NCBI GenBank assembly: GCA_964555645.1 | Contig: CAZKTA010000001.1 | Location: 124,001 to 188,000 of the forward strand | Origin: DTLC01 sp964555645 | GTDB taxonomy: Bacteria; Verrucomicrobiota; Verrucomicrobiia; Limisphaerales; DTLC01 | Direction: 5' to 3' | Length of the DNA: 64,000 nt | Shown here: in pieces, positions 34,066 to 43,808 of the stretch | How positions within the stretch are numbered: the first letter of the stretch is position 1 | Layout: each line of letters starts with the position of its first letter | Made by a program: the position numbers and the translations under genes | Notes under the pieces: model-generated | Told to the model about the DNA's origin: nothing | Databases searched by the model: none | The model's input: the letters and a program-made list of their open reading frames with translations, nothing else

Positions 34066-35505
34066 ATGGGGTTGCGGTTGTTTAATACTTTAAGTCGGAC
34101 AATCGAGGAGTTTGTGCCGCTTGATCCAGCGGGCAACCGCGTTGGGATGTATTGCTGCGGGCCGACTGTTTATGACTACGCGCACATTGGCAACTGGCGC
34201 ACGTTTGTGTTTGCGGACCTTGTGCGGCGGTACCTCGAGTTCAAAGGGTATGAGGTCTGCCACATCATGAACATCACAGATGTCGAGGATAAAATAATCA
34301 AGCGTGTCCAGGAAACAGGACTCCCGCTACGCGATTACACGGCAAAGTATGAAGCGGCCTATTTCGAGGATTTCAAAACCCTCAATTGCAAGATGCCGCA
34401 TCACACACCGCGCGCTACCGAGCACATCGAGGAGATGCATCAGCTTATAGCCCGGCTGATGGAGCGTGGCATAGCGTACAAGGCGGCAGACGGCTCGGTG
34501 TATTTCAGCATCGAAAAGTACTGCGCATCAGGTGGGCAGTACGGTCAATTGGTGAATCTTGACCTGAGAGCATTGCGGCCAGGTGAACGTGTTAGCCGAG
34601 ATGAATACGCTAAGGAATCAATGGCAGATTTTGCGCTCTGGAAGGCGCGTACGCCCGAAGACGGCGATGTGTTTTGGCCGAGTCCGTGGGGCGAGGGCCG
34701 GCCAGGCTGGCACATCGAGTGTAGCGCAATGAGCATGAAATGGTTAGGGCCGAGTTTTGATCTGCATCTTGGGGGCGAAGACCTGATATTCCCACATCAC
34801 GAGGACGAGATCGCGCAGAGCGAGGGTGCTGGATTGCAACTTGCCGGCGGCCGGTTTGTTAAATACTGGCTGCACGGTGCGCACCTGTTGGTCGAGGGCC
34901 AGAAGATGAGCAAGTCGCTTGGCAACTTTTTTACGTTGCGCGATTTACTCGCTAAGGGGTTTACAGGCCGAGAGGTTAGATACACGCTTTTGAGTGCGCA
35001 TTACCGCGAGACGTTCAATTTCACACTCGAGGGATTGCAATCTGCGCGTGTTGCGTTGTCTCGTATTGACGAGTGCGTGGGCAAACTATGTGAGGTTGCG
35101 GAAACAGCTTCGGCAGCCGAGCGTGCGGCGGCGTTGCAACGGCATGATACGGTGTTTTTGCGAAAGTTCACAGAGGCAATGGACGATGACCTAAACATAT
35201 CAGCCGGTTGGGCGGTTGTGTTCGAGTGGGTCCGACATGTGAACCGCCGTGTTGCAGGTGGTATGTTAACATCGGCAGAAGCTGTTGAATTGCTTGATAC
35301 ATGGGAAAAGATGGATTCGGTTTTGGGGCTCGGTCGGCCCGGGTCGCTTGAAGCGCCGCCGGAAATTTTGGCGTTGGTCGAGCAACGCCAGGCTGCGCGC
35401 CTTGCGCGTGATTATGCGCGCGCAGATGCAATACGCGCCGAGCTAAAATCGAAAGGTTGGCTCGTTGAAGACACACCGAAAGGGCCAAAGCTTAAAAGAC
35501 TCTAA
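34066..35505 (+). CDS. cysS: Cysteinyl-tRNA synthetase
   Basis: 479 residues, starting at the ATG giving MGLRLFNTLSRTIEEF; a longer reading from a TTG at 34030 is unlikely. Class I enzyme charging tRNA-Cys. The HIGH-type motif is AHIGN in YDYAHIGNWRTF (about residues 38-42), and KMSKS is in GQKMSKSLGNFF (about residue 280). Zinc-binding Cys near CCGPTVYD and HIECSAM, HxxDE HHEDEIAQSE. Full-length with the C-terminal anticodon-binding domain. Confidence 0.96.
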   Translation: MGLRLFNTLSRTIEEFVPLDPAGNRVGMYCCGPTVYDYAHIGNWRTFVFADLVRRYLEFKGYEVCHIMNITDVEDKIIKRVQETGLPLRDYTAKYEAAYFEDFKTLNCKMPHHTPRATEHIEEMHQLIARLMERGIAYKAADGSVYFSIEKYCASGGQYGQLVNLDLRALRPGERVSRDEYAKESMADFALWKARTPEDGDVFWPSPWGEGRPGWHIECSAMSMKWLGPSFDLHLGGEDLIFPHHEDEIAQSEGAGLQLAGGRFVKYWLHGAHLLVEGQKMSKSLGNFFTLRDLLAKGFTGREVRYTLLSAHYRETFNFTLEGLQSARVALSRIDECVGKLCEVAETASAAERAAALQRHDTVFLRKFTEAMDDDLNISAGWAVVFEWVRHVNRRVAGGMLTSAEAVELLDTWEKMDSVLGLGRPGSLEAPPEILALVEQRQAARLARDYARADAIRAELKSKGWLVEDTPKGPKLKRL

Positions 35506-35663
35506 CTCCGCTGGTGCACAACAATAGCTCAGCGCGGCACGCTTGTAGTGGCGCGATTTTTGTTTGCGCACGATTTGTGTCATTGGGTGAAAGTGCTGGC
35601 CAAGGTAAATGCTTGTGACTAGAGTCTGCGGCGCGCGATTTTGTTAGTGTGTCAGCTTGATGA

Positions 35664-36320
35664 ATGAAAGGTTTGTTTATCACGTTTGAAGGTACCGAGT
35701 GCTGTGGCAAGACAACGCAGGTACAGTTGCTTGCGGACAGGCTACGTAAGTTGCATATGCCGGTTCGGATATTGCGCGAGCCTGGCAGCACGCCAATTGG
35801 CGAGGAAATCCGGCATACGCTCCAGCACAGCGCTTCGAACGAGGCAATGACACCTGAAGCTGAGATGTTGCTGTTGAACGCGAGCCGTGCACAACTTGTA
35901 CGTGAGGTGATCCGGCCTGCGCTTGCGTCAGGTGAAATTGTCATCTGCGACAGGTTTTACGATTCAACTACGGCGTATCAGGGGTACGGCCGTGGGCTAG
36001 ACCTGAGAACTGTCAAAGCGGTTATAGATTTTGCCGTGGGCGATACCCGGCCGGACGCGACCTTTTTATTGGTTGTGCCGTACGAATTGAGTGAAGAACG
36101 GCGTTTGGCGCGTCAGGCTACACTGCCTTTCATGCGCGACCGGATGGAAGAAGCCGACCGCAGTTTTTTCGAGCGTGTCATAAAAGGGTATCAAGCTATT
36201 GCTGCGGCCGAACCGAATCGAGTGCGCGTAATAGACGCAACCGGCAGCATCGAAAAAATCCATAACCAGATTTGGAACTTGACAGTGCCGCTGCTTAAAG
36301 ACACTGCGGTTGGACAATGA
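35664..36320 (+). CDS. tmk: Thymidylate kinase
   Basis: 218 residues, normal size. Phosphorylates dTMP to dTDP. P-loop FEGTECCGKTTQ at residues 8-19 (the usual FEGxDGAGKTTQ, here with Glu-Cys-Cys), DR-type motif CDRFYDSTTAYQGYGRG, and the LID region ERRLARQ. Start at MKGLFITFEG. Ten bases ahead of the pyrK-like gene, so tmk and pyrK may be one transcript linking pyrimidine steps. Confidence 0.94.
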   Translation: MKGLFITFEGTECCGKTTQVQLLADRLRKLHMPVRILREPGSTPIGEEIRHTLQHSASNEAMTPEAEMLLLNASRAQLVREVIRPALASGEIVICDRFYDSTTAYQGYGRGLDLRTVKAVIDFAVGDTRPDATFLLVVPYELSEERRLARQATLPFMRDRMEEADRSFFERVIKGYQAIAAAEPNRVRVIDATGSIEKIHNQIWNLTVPLLKDTAVGQ

Positions 36321-36329
36321 TTTATTGCC

Positions 36330-37115
36330 ATGGTGGAGCAAACAGCCCGGGTGCGTTTCAATAAACAGTTAAGCGGGCTTTATTACCTTATCGAGCTTGA
36401 TGCGCCTGAGGTTGCCCCGCGAGTTCAACCTGGCCAGTTTGCCCATGTCAGAATTCCCGGGCCAACTGAGTTATTGCTGCGCCGACCGTTCAGCATTTTC
36501 AAAGCAACAGTAGAGACAATCTCGATCATCTACAAGGTTGTAGGGCGCGGCACCTATGCTATGTCGCAGCTGCACCCTGGTGCCGAGTTAAGCGTAATAG
36601 CGCCGTTGGGTCACGGGTTTAGTTTACCTAGTGTAAATGGGCCTAGGCCATTGCTTGTTGCCGGAGGGTACGGCATGGCAGCGTTGTATCTGCTTGCGGA
36701 GCGTTCTGCCATGCGCAGCATTGTTTTCATGGGAGGGAAGAGTAAGGGCGACATTATTTGTGAAGCTGATTTCGTGGCACTTGGATGGGAAGTACGCGTA
36801 ACGACCGAGGACGGCAGCTACGGCCAAAAGGGCCTTGTGACGCAACCGTTGCGCGCTGAGCTTGAGCAGTTTGAATCAAATCTGAAGCTGTATGCTTGCG
36901 GGCCGATGCCAATGCTGGCTGCAGTAGCCAAGCTGGCTGAGCAGTTCAATGTACCGGCCGAAATCTCGGCTGACCAACAGATGTGTTGTGGGGTTGGCGC
37001 ATGCCTGACGTGCGTGATCCCCGTCAGGACACCCGCAGGTTGGGAATACCAACGTGTTTGCACCGAAGGCCCCGTGTTCGACGCGCGGCAGATTGCCTGG
37101 GAAATGATAGTCTAA
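36330..37115 (+). CDS. pyrK: Dihydroorotate dehydrogenase electron-transfer subunit (PyrK-type)
   Basis: 261 residues. FAD domain with RRPFSIF (about residues 51-57) and GRGTYAMS, NAD domain with PLLVAGGYGMAALY, and a C-terminal [2Fe-2S] site: QQMCCGVGACLTC followed by a further Cys in YQRVCTEGPVF, the PyrK pattern. It passes electrons from dihydroorotate dehydrogenase B to NAD. The catalytic subunit pyrD is not in the window, so a related ferredoxin-NADP reductase role (as in sulfide dehydrogenase) cannot be ruled out. Confidence 0.82.
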   Translation: MVEQTARVRFNKQLSGLYYLIELDAPEVAPRVQPGQFAHVRIPGPTELLLRRPFSIFKATVETISIIYKVVGRGTYAMSQLHPGAELSVIAPLGHGFSLPSVNGPRPLLVAGGYGMAALYLLAERSAMRSIVFMGGKSKGDIICEADFVALGWEVRVTTEDGSYGQKGLVTQPLRAELEQFESNLKLYACGPMPMLAAVAKLAEQFNVPAEISADQQMCCGVGACLTCVIPVRTPAGWEYQRVCTEGPVFDARQIAWEMIV

Positions 37116-37436
37116 ACGCCTCAGTGTAAGTAGGCATTAGATTGCAACGTTTTATTGCGGCTCTCTCCTGATCCGTGTTTCGGACAATAATACGGGAATT
37201 TTCAGGCGGCGCGCCGGTTTTTAGCCCAAACTACCGGTTTGGCACGCTTTGCTAAGGACAATTTGCGCCGCAAGCGTTCAGTCTTTCCGGGGTGGCACGA
37301 TTGCACCAGTGTGAACTTTTGCAAAGGCGCGTGCCTACGCTGAGTGGGAACCAGTTGGGCTAATAGCCCTACCGCCGGCACACTGGTAACACGTGCGAGC
37401 TGGTGCAGCTTTGTTTAGTGGCTCAACCCGTTTTTC
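37116..37436. other. Gap between convergent pyrK and smc
   Basis: 321 bases between two convergent stop codons. No gene and no strong terminator hairpin seen by eye. Confidence 0.35.
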
Positions 37437-40400
37437 TCACTTAGCTGGCACAAGATCGAATGCTTCAGTGCGGTTTATCGGGGTTTCGTCGTCTTCTTGG
37501 GTGGGTTGAGGCGAGTGCGTTGTAGCTTCAGGCACGGGTTTGTGCTCGGTTTGTGCATCATGAGTCTTGTGGAATTTGACCGACACAATCTTGCTCAAGC
37601 CCTGTTCTTCCATTGTGACGCCGTACAATGCATCGGCCATGCTGATGGTGCGTTTGTTATGTGTGATGATAACGAACTGTGACTGGCCGACAAACCGTTG
37701 CAGTATGCGTATGAAGCGGTTGATGTTGGCCTCGTCAAGTGGTGCATCCAGCTCGTCCAGCACACAGAACGGGCTGGGTTTGACCTGGTAAATGGCGAAC
37801 AGCAGCGCCACGGCTGTCATTGTTTGTTCGCCACCTGAGAGCAGGGTTATGCTCTGGAGTTGTTTACCCGGGGGCCGCGCTACAATTTCGATACCGCTTT
37901 CGAGCAGGTCGTTTTCATCGAGCAAGTAAAGATCAGCGCGCCCACCTCCAAATACCTCAGTGAACAGAGTGCGGAAGTTTTGTCGGATCTTTTCGAATGT
38001 CTCGGCGAACATCTGGCGTGTTTGTTGATTGAGCCGGTTTATAAGCTCTAGCAACTGTGTCTTGGCTTGGGTAAGGTCGTCGTACTGTTTGCTCAAGAAC
38101 TCGTATCGCTGTTGTATTTCCTCGAATTCGTCCAGTGCCATTGGGTTGACGGGGCCCATCTCCTCGATCCGTTTCTGCAACACAGCAATGTGTTCAGCAA
38201 CAGCGTTCCAGTCCGTGCCCACGCCGCTTTCAGCCATTTCGTCGGGTGACATTACGTGTACCTGAGCTGGACCTTCGACTGCGATTGTGATTTTGATGCA
38301 TTCGGTTGGCACATCGTCCAGGTTAACATTGTACTTTTGTTTGATGCGCTCGCGCAGGTTTTGGATGCTCATCTGTTTTTGTGCAAGGTCAAGCTCGACG
38401 GTTGACCGCTGTTGTTGCAATTGCTCGAGCAGCCGGCGTGACTCGCGCAATTGTTGCTCGCGACTCGCAGTTTCAGCGTCACACGCTTCACGTTGGTCGG
38501 TCAGGTGTGCAATTTTGACCTGAGCATCTTTGCGTTGGGCTTTTAGAGACTCGATGAGTTGCTGCGCCTGCTGGATTTGTTCGAGAGCTTGTTTACGGCG
38601 CTGGTAACACAGTCCAATGTCTTGCTGGCAACGTTGCGCCATTTGGTCGAGTTCGTTGATCCGTTCTGTCAGCGCGCGGCGCTGTTGTTGGAGCGAACTA
38701 TTGAGCTGTTCTTCGGCTGCTAGCGCGACCTTGCTTTCAGTCAAAGCTTCGTATGCAGCTTCACGTTGTTGGCGCAATGCGTTAAGTGACGTTGTCAGCT
38801 CGGCCAGTGCATTTTGTTGGGCTTGCCGGTCTTGCTCGAGCTGTGCAGCGTTTGCAGCAAGAGCAGCATGTTGTTCGAGTTCTTCTTTTTCCTGAGCGTA
38901 GATTAATTGAAGCTCGTAATTGACCGTGTCAATTTTATCGTCGAGCGCCTGGAGTGTGTTTTGCAATGCCTCAAGCTCACTTTGGCGTTTGGCCAGCTCT
39001 AGCTCGGCGCTGCGAACATTGTCCAATAAATGGTTAACCTCAGTCTCCAGTGCGGTCTGTTCAGCACGCAATTTGTCGCAGGCTTGGCTTGCACGGGCCA
39101 ACTCCTGTTGAAGCGTGTCGAGCTCGACCTTTAGGGCTGCAATTTGGTTTTTGCGTGCCAGGATAGACGCCGGGCTTGGGTTGTTGCCATTGCCATTATT
39201 TGGGCCGCCGGTGTAAATGCCGTGCCGACTCAGCATGTCACCCCCAACAGTTACGAAGTCGAATCCGGCGTAGCTGTTAAGCCAGCAAGCCGTTGCAGTT
39301 TCGAGGTCGGGCACGATTAATGTCCGACCCAGCAAAGCCCTGAGCAACGGTTCTACCGATGGGTCAGCCTTGACAACGCTCAGTGCGGGTACGACTTGAT
39401 GTGGCGGATCGGGTTCAGAGGTTGGTCCGGTGTGCTCGGGTTGGTTTGATGAACTGGGTTTGAGTGCCAAAGCGGCGATGCTTGCGCGGCCATGGTGTTG
39501 GCTGTGCAACTCCGCGAGGATGTGCTGTGCGTTGGTTGGTTCATCCGTCAAAACCACCTCCAAGTAATGTCCGAGCGCACACTCGATTGCAGTTACATAG
39601 GTGTCGGGAACCTGGATTTTGTCTGCCAGGGCGCCTAGTACAACTCCAGCATGTCGCAGTGCAGCTTGTGTACCGGAGCTAAACCCTTCGTACTGAGCTT
39701 GCAACTGCTCGAGTAGGTCGAGCTTGGAGCGCAGCTCGGCCTGTTGCTGAAGCAGTTGTTCCTGCAACCTGAGGTGTTCCTGGATACTGTGTTGAAGCTC
39801 TTGAAGTTGCTTTTGTTTCAGCGCGATTTCGGCATTTTTCGCTTGTGAGTTTTGCCGGTCCATTTCTAGACGTGTGGTGAGGTCGCGGATCTGGTCATGC
39901 AAAGCGGTCCTTTTGGTTTCGAGCTGGTGTTTTTCGGCTGAAAGTTTTTTGGTCTGTGCCGTTCGGGTCTGTTGTTGCAGCTCGAGCGCGGCGAGCTGGT
40001 TATGGAGCTTGCTCAGTTCCTGTGCGCTGACGAAAACGTCGGCCTGGGCCGCGCGCAGCGCGCGTTCTTTTTCGGCAATTTCAGCTTCGATTTGACGCAA
40101 TGCAGCTTGTTTTGTGCTCACCGTTTCGCGAAGCGCATTCAATGCGGCTTCAGAAGCAGCAAGTCGTTGTTCGATTGCAGTCAGCTCGGTTTGCGCTGCA
40201 TTTCGGCGCTCTTCGGTTTGGGCGATCTCAGCTAGTGCACGACCATTTTGTGCTTCCAGCTCGCGGATTCGTTCTTGGTTGAATTGGATGTTGTTTTGTA
40301 GTTGGTCAAACTCAGCTTTCAATTGGAGCTCGTGCTGTTGCGCTTGGCTGATCTCATGTTCAAGCGCAAAGAGTCGGGCGCGAAGCGTGGCTAGTTCAGA

Positions 40401-41216
40401 CTCGGTGCGTGTGACAGTTTCGGACGCAGTTCGAATTTCGGTGGCGAGTCGTTCGGCCTCGGCACTGCGTTTAGCGATCTCGCTTTGCAAAACATCAAAT
40501 TCGTGTCTGGCAAATTGTGTTTCGAGATGTTGAAGTTCCTGTGTTAATTGTTTGTAACGGCGCGCTTTGCCAGCTTGGCGTTGCAACGACCCGAGCTGGC
40601 GTTTTACCTCGCGGATCAGATCAGCAAGGCGCAACAGGTTTTGTTCGGTATATTCGAGTTTGCGCAACGCTTCACGGCGTTGGAGTTTATATTTTGTTAT
40701 GCCGGCGGCTTCCTCGAAGGCGGCCCTGCGGTCTTCTGGTTTGCTCGACAAGATTTGGGTTATGTGGCCTTGGCACATGATCGAATAACTTGCCCGGCCA
40801 AGACCAGTGCCCATTAACAGTTGTTGGATATCCCTGAGCCTGCATGGGGTACGGTTAATGAAGTATTCGCTTACACCGTCACGGAACACACGCCGTGCGA
40901 TGGTTAGTTCGTTGTAATCGAGTTCAACGCCGGCGGCTGTGAGGTGTTCCTTGTCAACATCGCCCAGTGTGATTGACACTTCTGCCATTGCCAGTGGTTT
41001 GCGCGCCTCGCTGCCGTTGAAGATCACATCGGCCATTTCGTTTGCGCGGAGCATCTTGGCGGACTGCTCGCCTAGGACCCATCGGATTGCCTCGGCAATG
41101 TTTGATTTGCCGCACCCGTTTGGCCCAACAATGGCGCTGACTCCCGGCTGAAAGTTTAGCGTGGTCTTGTCCGCAAAGGACTTGAACCCAAACAATGTCA
41201 GATTTTTAAGGTACAT
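37437..41216 (-). CDS. smc: Chromosome segregation protein SMC
   Basis: 1259 residues with start at MYLKNLTLFGFKSFAD; an upstream in-frame M at 41267 is not supported. SMC ATPase that condenses and segregates chromosomes as a dimer with ScpA/ScpB. Walker A GPNGCGKSN is near residue 32; a coiled coil runs to about residue 500; a hinge domain (about 510-660, with YEGFSSGTQAALRHAGVVL and TYVTAIECALGHYLEVVL) follows; the second coiled coil leads to the ABC signature LSGGEQTMTA and Walker B CVLDELDAPLDE near residue 1170. The last 45 residues are an added acidic/polar tail. scpA/scpB not nearby. Confidence 0.95.
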   Translation of the reverse strand: MYLKNLTLFGFKSFADKTTLNFQPGVSAIVGPNGCGKSNIAEAIRWVLGEQSAKMLRANEMADVIFNGSEARKPLAMAEVSITLGDVDKEHLTAAGVELDYNELTIARRVFRDGVSEYFINRTPCRLRDIQQLLMGTGLGRASYSIMCQGHITQILSSKPEDRRAAFEEAAGITKYKLQRREALRKLEYTEQNLLRLADLIREVKRQLGSLQRQAGKARRYKQLTQELQHLETQFARHEFDVLQSEIAKRSAEAERLATEIRTASETVTRTESELATLRARLFALEHEISQAQQHELQLKAEFDQLQNNIQFNQERIRELEAQNGRALAEIAQTEERRNAAQTELTAIEQRLAASEAALNALRETVSTKQAALRQIEAEIAEKERALRAAQADVFVSAQELSKLHNQLAALELQQQTRTAQTKKLSAEKHQLETKRTALHDQIRDLTTRLEMDRQNSQAKNAEIALKQKQLQELQHSIQEHLRLQEQLLQQQAELRSKLDLLEQLQAQYEGFSSGTQAALRHAGVVLGALADKIQVPDTYVTAIECALGHYLEVVLTDEPTNAQHILAELHSQHHGRASIAALALKPSSSNQPEHTGPTSEPDPPHQVVPALSVVKADPSVEPLLRALLGRTLIVPDLETATACWLNSYAGFDFVTVGGDMLSRHGIYTGGPNNGNGNNPSPASILARKNQIAALKVELDTLQQELARASQACDKLRAEQTALETEVNHLLDNVRSAELELAKRQSELEALQNTLQALDDKIDTVNYELQLIYAQEKEELEQHAALAANAAQLEQDRQAQQNALAELTTSLNALRQQREAAYEALTESKVALAAEEQLNSSLQQQRRALTERINELDQMAQRCQQDIGLCYQRRKQALEQIQQAQQLIESLKAQRKDAQVKIAHLTDQREACDAETASREQQLRESRRLLEQLQQQRSTVELDLAQKQMSIQNLRERIKQKYNVNLDDVPTECIKITIAVEGPAQVHVMSPDEMAESGVGTDWNAVAEHIAVLQKRIEEMGPVNPMALDEFEEIQQRYEFLSKQYDDLTQAKTQLLELINRLNQQTRQMFAETFEKIRQNFRTLFTEVFGGGRADLYLLDENDLLESGIEIVARPPGKQLQSITLLSGGEQTMTAVALLFAIYQVKPSPFCVLDELDAPLDEANINRFIRILQRFVGQSQFVIITHNKRTISMADALYGVTMEEQGLSKIVSVKFHKTHDAQTEHKPVPEATTHSPQPTQEDDETPINRTEAFDLVPAK

Positions 41217-41752
41217 GCGACTTTTCCAAATCCAATACCGGCTATTCAAGCCCGAGACAAGCCGCAATGCTCAATATGTTGGGGCAAAGCCCTCGCCCGG
41301 GCACAACATGTCGGTGAGGGACCGATGACCTTGTGCTGTGCCCGTCGCTGAACTTGGTTGGTTCAGTGACTTGGCAATAACATTAGTGAATCGCCAAACC
41401 GCATGCAACTGTTTTTTTGCAGAAAATTCCGGCCATGTTGTGAGCGAGCTGATCCGGTGCCCGACTGATGTTTGGGTGGTTGTTTAGTAAATACGGACCA
41501 AAATCTAAACCGCGCAGCGTCCGCTTTGTTGGGCGCCAAGGAAATCAGTATAAAACTCCGATGAAGCAGTGCCCAGGATTGCGGGTTAGACAGACCAGCA
41601 CCTTTCATTCGCCGGAGCGGATTCTGTGCGTGCGGTGAGTGGGTTGACCCGATAATCGTGCAGCCAGTGATTACGTTTAGTTAGCAGGGTTGATCTGGGC
41701 TGACCAGATTTTTCGGCTTTGAACTTTGTGGCTGGCTGCGTATAAGGCAGCC
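41217..41752. other. Gap between divergent smc and aroE, with structured segment
   Basis: 536 bases. Contains a cluster of inverted repeats at 41299-41368 listed separately. A minus-strand open frame (41363-41608) is not recognisable. The promoter regions of both smc and aroE should lie here. Confidence 0.4.
41299..41368. other. Cluster of hairpins upstream of smc
   Basis: GGGCACA (41299-41305) pairs with TGTGCCC (41337-41343), enclosing a smaller hairpin TCGGT/ACCGA (41311-41325). Just after it CGCTGAAC (41346-41353) pairs with GTTCAGTG (41361-41368). Could be a structured leader of the smc mRNA or a small RNA; no known riboswitch is recognised. Confidence 0.3.
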
Positions 41753-42670
41753 ATGAGTTTTGCCAAGCCAATTGATGGCTCGACGCGTTTTTGTGCTGTG
41801 CTAGGGCATCCAATCGCGCACACTGCATCGCCAGCGATGCAAAATGCAGGCATATCGGCGCTTGGGTTGAACTGGCGTTATCTTGCGCTTGATGTGCATC
41901 CGACAGACTTACGCGCTGCGATTAACGGCGCGCGCGCGATGAAATTTGTTGGGCTAAACCTTACGGTGCCGCATAAGGTGCTTGCGTTGGATATGATGGA
42001 TGAGCTGGACGAATCGGCACGATGCTGGGGCGCGGTGAACACAATCAGGTTTGAAGCGCGCGCCGCAGATGGGCATTGGGTACCGGTGCATCTGGCTGGG
42101 CCGGCTACGGCAGCCGAGATTCGTGCACACGGGTTTAATACGGACGCAGACGCGTTCATTCGCGCTGTGCGTGAGGAACTTCAGCTCAAGCTTAAAGACG
42201 CACGCGTTTTGGTGGTTGGCGTGGGTGGCGCAGGGCAGGTAGCAGCATTGCGGCTTGCAGTTGAGGGTGTGAGTGAGTTGTTTTTGGTGGATTGTGTTCC
42301 TGGCAAAGTGGAGACGGTCGCAGCGGAAATTCAGAGGCGGTATCCACAAGTGCATGTAAAGGCTGGTTTTCCACCCGGACCCGTTGAGTTACTTGTGCAT
42401 GCAACGCCGCTTGGTTGGAAACCGGATGATCCGTTGCCGTTTGGCGATGTGGATTTTCAGTTGCAACGTGTGCATGCGGTTTATGACATGGTGTATCGTC
42501 CGGCTGAAACCAAGTTGCTTAAGGCTGCCAAAGCCGCCGGGTGCAAGATTGCAAATGGCCTGGGTATGCTGCTTTACCAGGGGGCACGTGCACTTGAGCT
42601 GTGGACAGGACAACCTGCGCCGGTTGATGTAATGCGGCGTGCGCTTGAACAAAACGTTTATGGGAACTGA
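41753..42670 (+). CDS. aroE: Shikimate dehydrogenase
   Basis: 305 residues, start at MSFAKPIDGSTRF. NADP-dependent reduction of 3-dehydroshikimate in aromatic amino acid synthesis. FAVLGHPIAHTASPAMQNA-type substrate site (here CAVLGHPIAHTASPAMQNA), the catalytic Lys in LNLTVPHKV, then the nucleotide fold GVGGAGQVAALRL. A stretch of about 20 extra residues (ARAADGHWVPVHLAGPATA) follows WGAVNTIRFE. Its last 11 bases overlap the start of the prepilin peptidase gene, implying coupled translation. Confidence 0.93.
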   Translation: MSFAKPIDGSTRFCAVLGHPIAHTASPAMQNAGISALGLNWRYLALDVHPTDLRAAINGARAMKFVGLNLTVPHKVLALDMMDELDESARCWGAVNTIRFEARAADGHWVPVHLAGPATAAEIRAHGFNTDADAFIRAVREELQLKLKDARVLVVGVGGAGQVAALRLAVEGVSELFLVDCVPGKVETVAAEIQRRYPQVHVKAGFPPGPVELLVHATPLGWKPDDPLPFGDVDFQLQRVHAVYDMVYRPAETKLLKAAKAAGCKIANGLGMLLYQGARALELWTGQPAPVDVMRRALEQNVYGN

Positions 42671-43769
42671 CCAGATTGCAGGCGCGCGCGGTTTGGCTCT
42701 TGTGCCGTTCCACTTCTGGTCGGCCGCATTTTTCGTGTTAGGGTGTGTGGTGGGTAGCTTTCTTAATGTCTGCATCTACAGGCTGCCGCGCGGCCTCAGC
42801 ATCGTTTGGCCACCGTCGCATTGCCCAAGCTGCAATTATTCGATCCCATGGTATTTGAACATTCCGTTGGTAAGTTGGCTGATGTTACGTGGCCGATGCA
42901 GCAGCTGTGGTGGTCGGATATCGGTTCGTTATTTCGCGGTTGAACTGCTCACAGGCACTGTTTTTTTGCTGAGCTGGCTTGTGTATGGTCGGCAATCGGT
43001 ATGGCTTGCGCTGGTGTATTGCATAGTGCTCTCGGGTCTAATTGTCGCCTCGTTCATAGATGCGGAGCACTTGATTATACCTGACCAAATCACACTTGGC
43101 GGGGTGGGCGTTGGTGTTGTGTGCTCGATTTTGTTGCCTGCGTTGCATGGTGCTTCAGGCCCAGCCGAGTCATTGAAACGGAGTCTGCTCGGGGCGGCCT
43201 TTGGAGCGGCGTTGATCTTTGGCATACTGCATTTTGGCAAGCTTGTTTTTGGTCGGCAACGCCTTCGACTGCCCACTGGCACGAAAGTCGTGTTTACCGA
43301 GACAGCAGTTGTTTTGCCCGATAAAACAATTCCGTATGAAGAGGTGTTTTTCCGGATGTCGGACACGATTATGCTGCACGCAAAAACGGTCGAGTTAGTT
43401 GACCGGTGTTATTGGGACGTAGACGTGCAGCTCAAGCCCGAGACGTTACGGATTGGCCATGAACAGTTTAATCCGGAAGATGTGCTCCAGATGGACGTTG
43501 TGACAGACGAACTTGTGCTACCGCGCGAGGCAATGGGTTTTGGCGACGTAAAGTTCATGGCAGCAATAGGCTCGTTTGTTGGCTGGCAGGGTGTTGGGTT
43601 TGCTCTTATGGTCAGTTCGTTGATAGGCTCGGTGCTCGGTGTGGGTCTGGTCTTGGCCGGCAAACGCGCGTGGTCGAGTCGGATGCCCTACGGCCCGTTC
43701 ATTGCAATGGCAACCGTAGTTTGGATTTTCGGCGGACGCAACTTATGGCGGCTGATGTTCGGGTTGTAA
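42660..43769 (+). CDS. Prepilin peptidase with an 80-residue internal insertion
   Basis: 369 residues; the ATG lies inside the last codons of aroE (ATGGGAACTGA). Type IV prepilin peptidase/methylase, an inner-membrane aspartic protease. N-terminal zinc tetrad C55/C58/C80/C83, DUF2233-like methylase segment VGSFLNVCIYRLPRG, catalytic Asp134 in SFIDAEHLIIPD and Asp286 in GFGDVKFM, and 8 or so transmembrane helices. Residues about 200-280 are a soluble beta-rich insertion (LPTGTKVVFTETAVVLPD... VDVQLKPETLRIG) between the catalytic aspartates that is absent from E. coli PilD. Processes pilins or pseudopilins; none is next to it here. Confidence 0.88.
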   Translation: MGTDQIAGARGLALVPFHFWSAAFFVLGCVVGSFLNVCIYRLPRGLSIVWPPSHCPSCNYSIPWYLNIPLVSWLMLRGRCSSCGGRISVRYFAVELLTGTVFLLSWLVYGRQSVWLALVYCIVLSGLIVASFIDAEHLIIPDQITLGGVGVGVVCSILLPALHGASGPAESLKRSLLGAAFGAALIFGILHFGKLVFGRQRLRLPTGTKVVFTETAVVLPDKTIPYEEVFFRMSDTIMLHAKTVELVDRCYWDVDVQLKPETLRIGHEQFNPEDVLQMDVVTDELVLPREAMGFGDVKFMAAIGSFVGWQGVGFALMVSSLIGSVLGVGLVLAGKRAWSSRMPYGPFIAMATVVWIFGGRNLWRLMFGL

Positions 43770-43808
43770 GACGGCCACATCGAATGTCGCAACCAAACTC
43801 ACGAGTTA

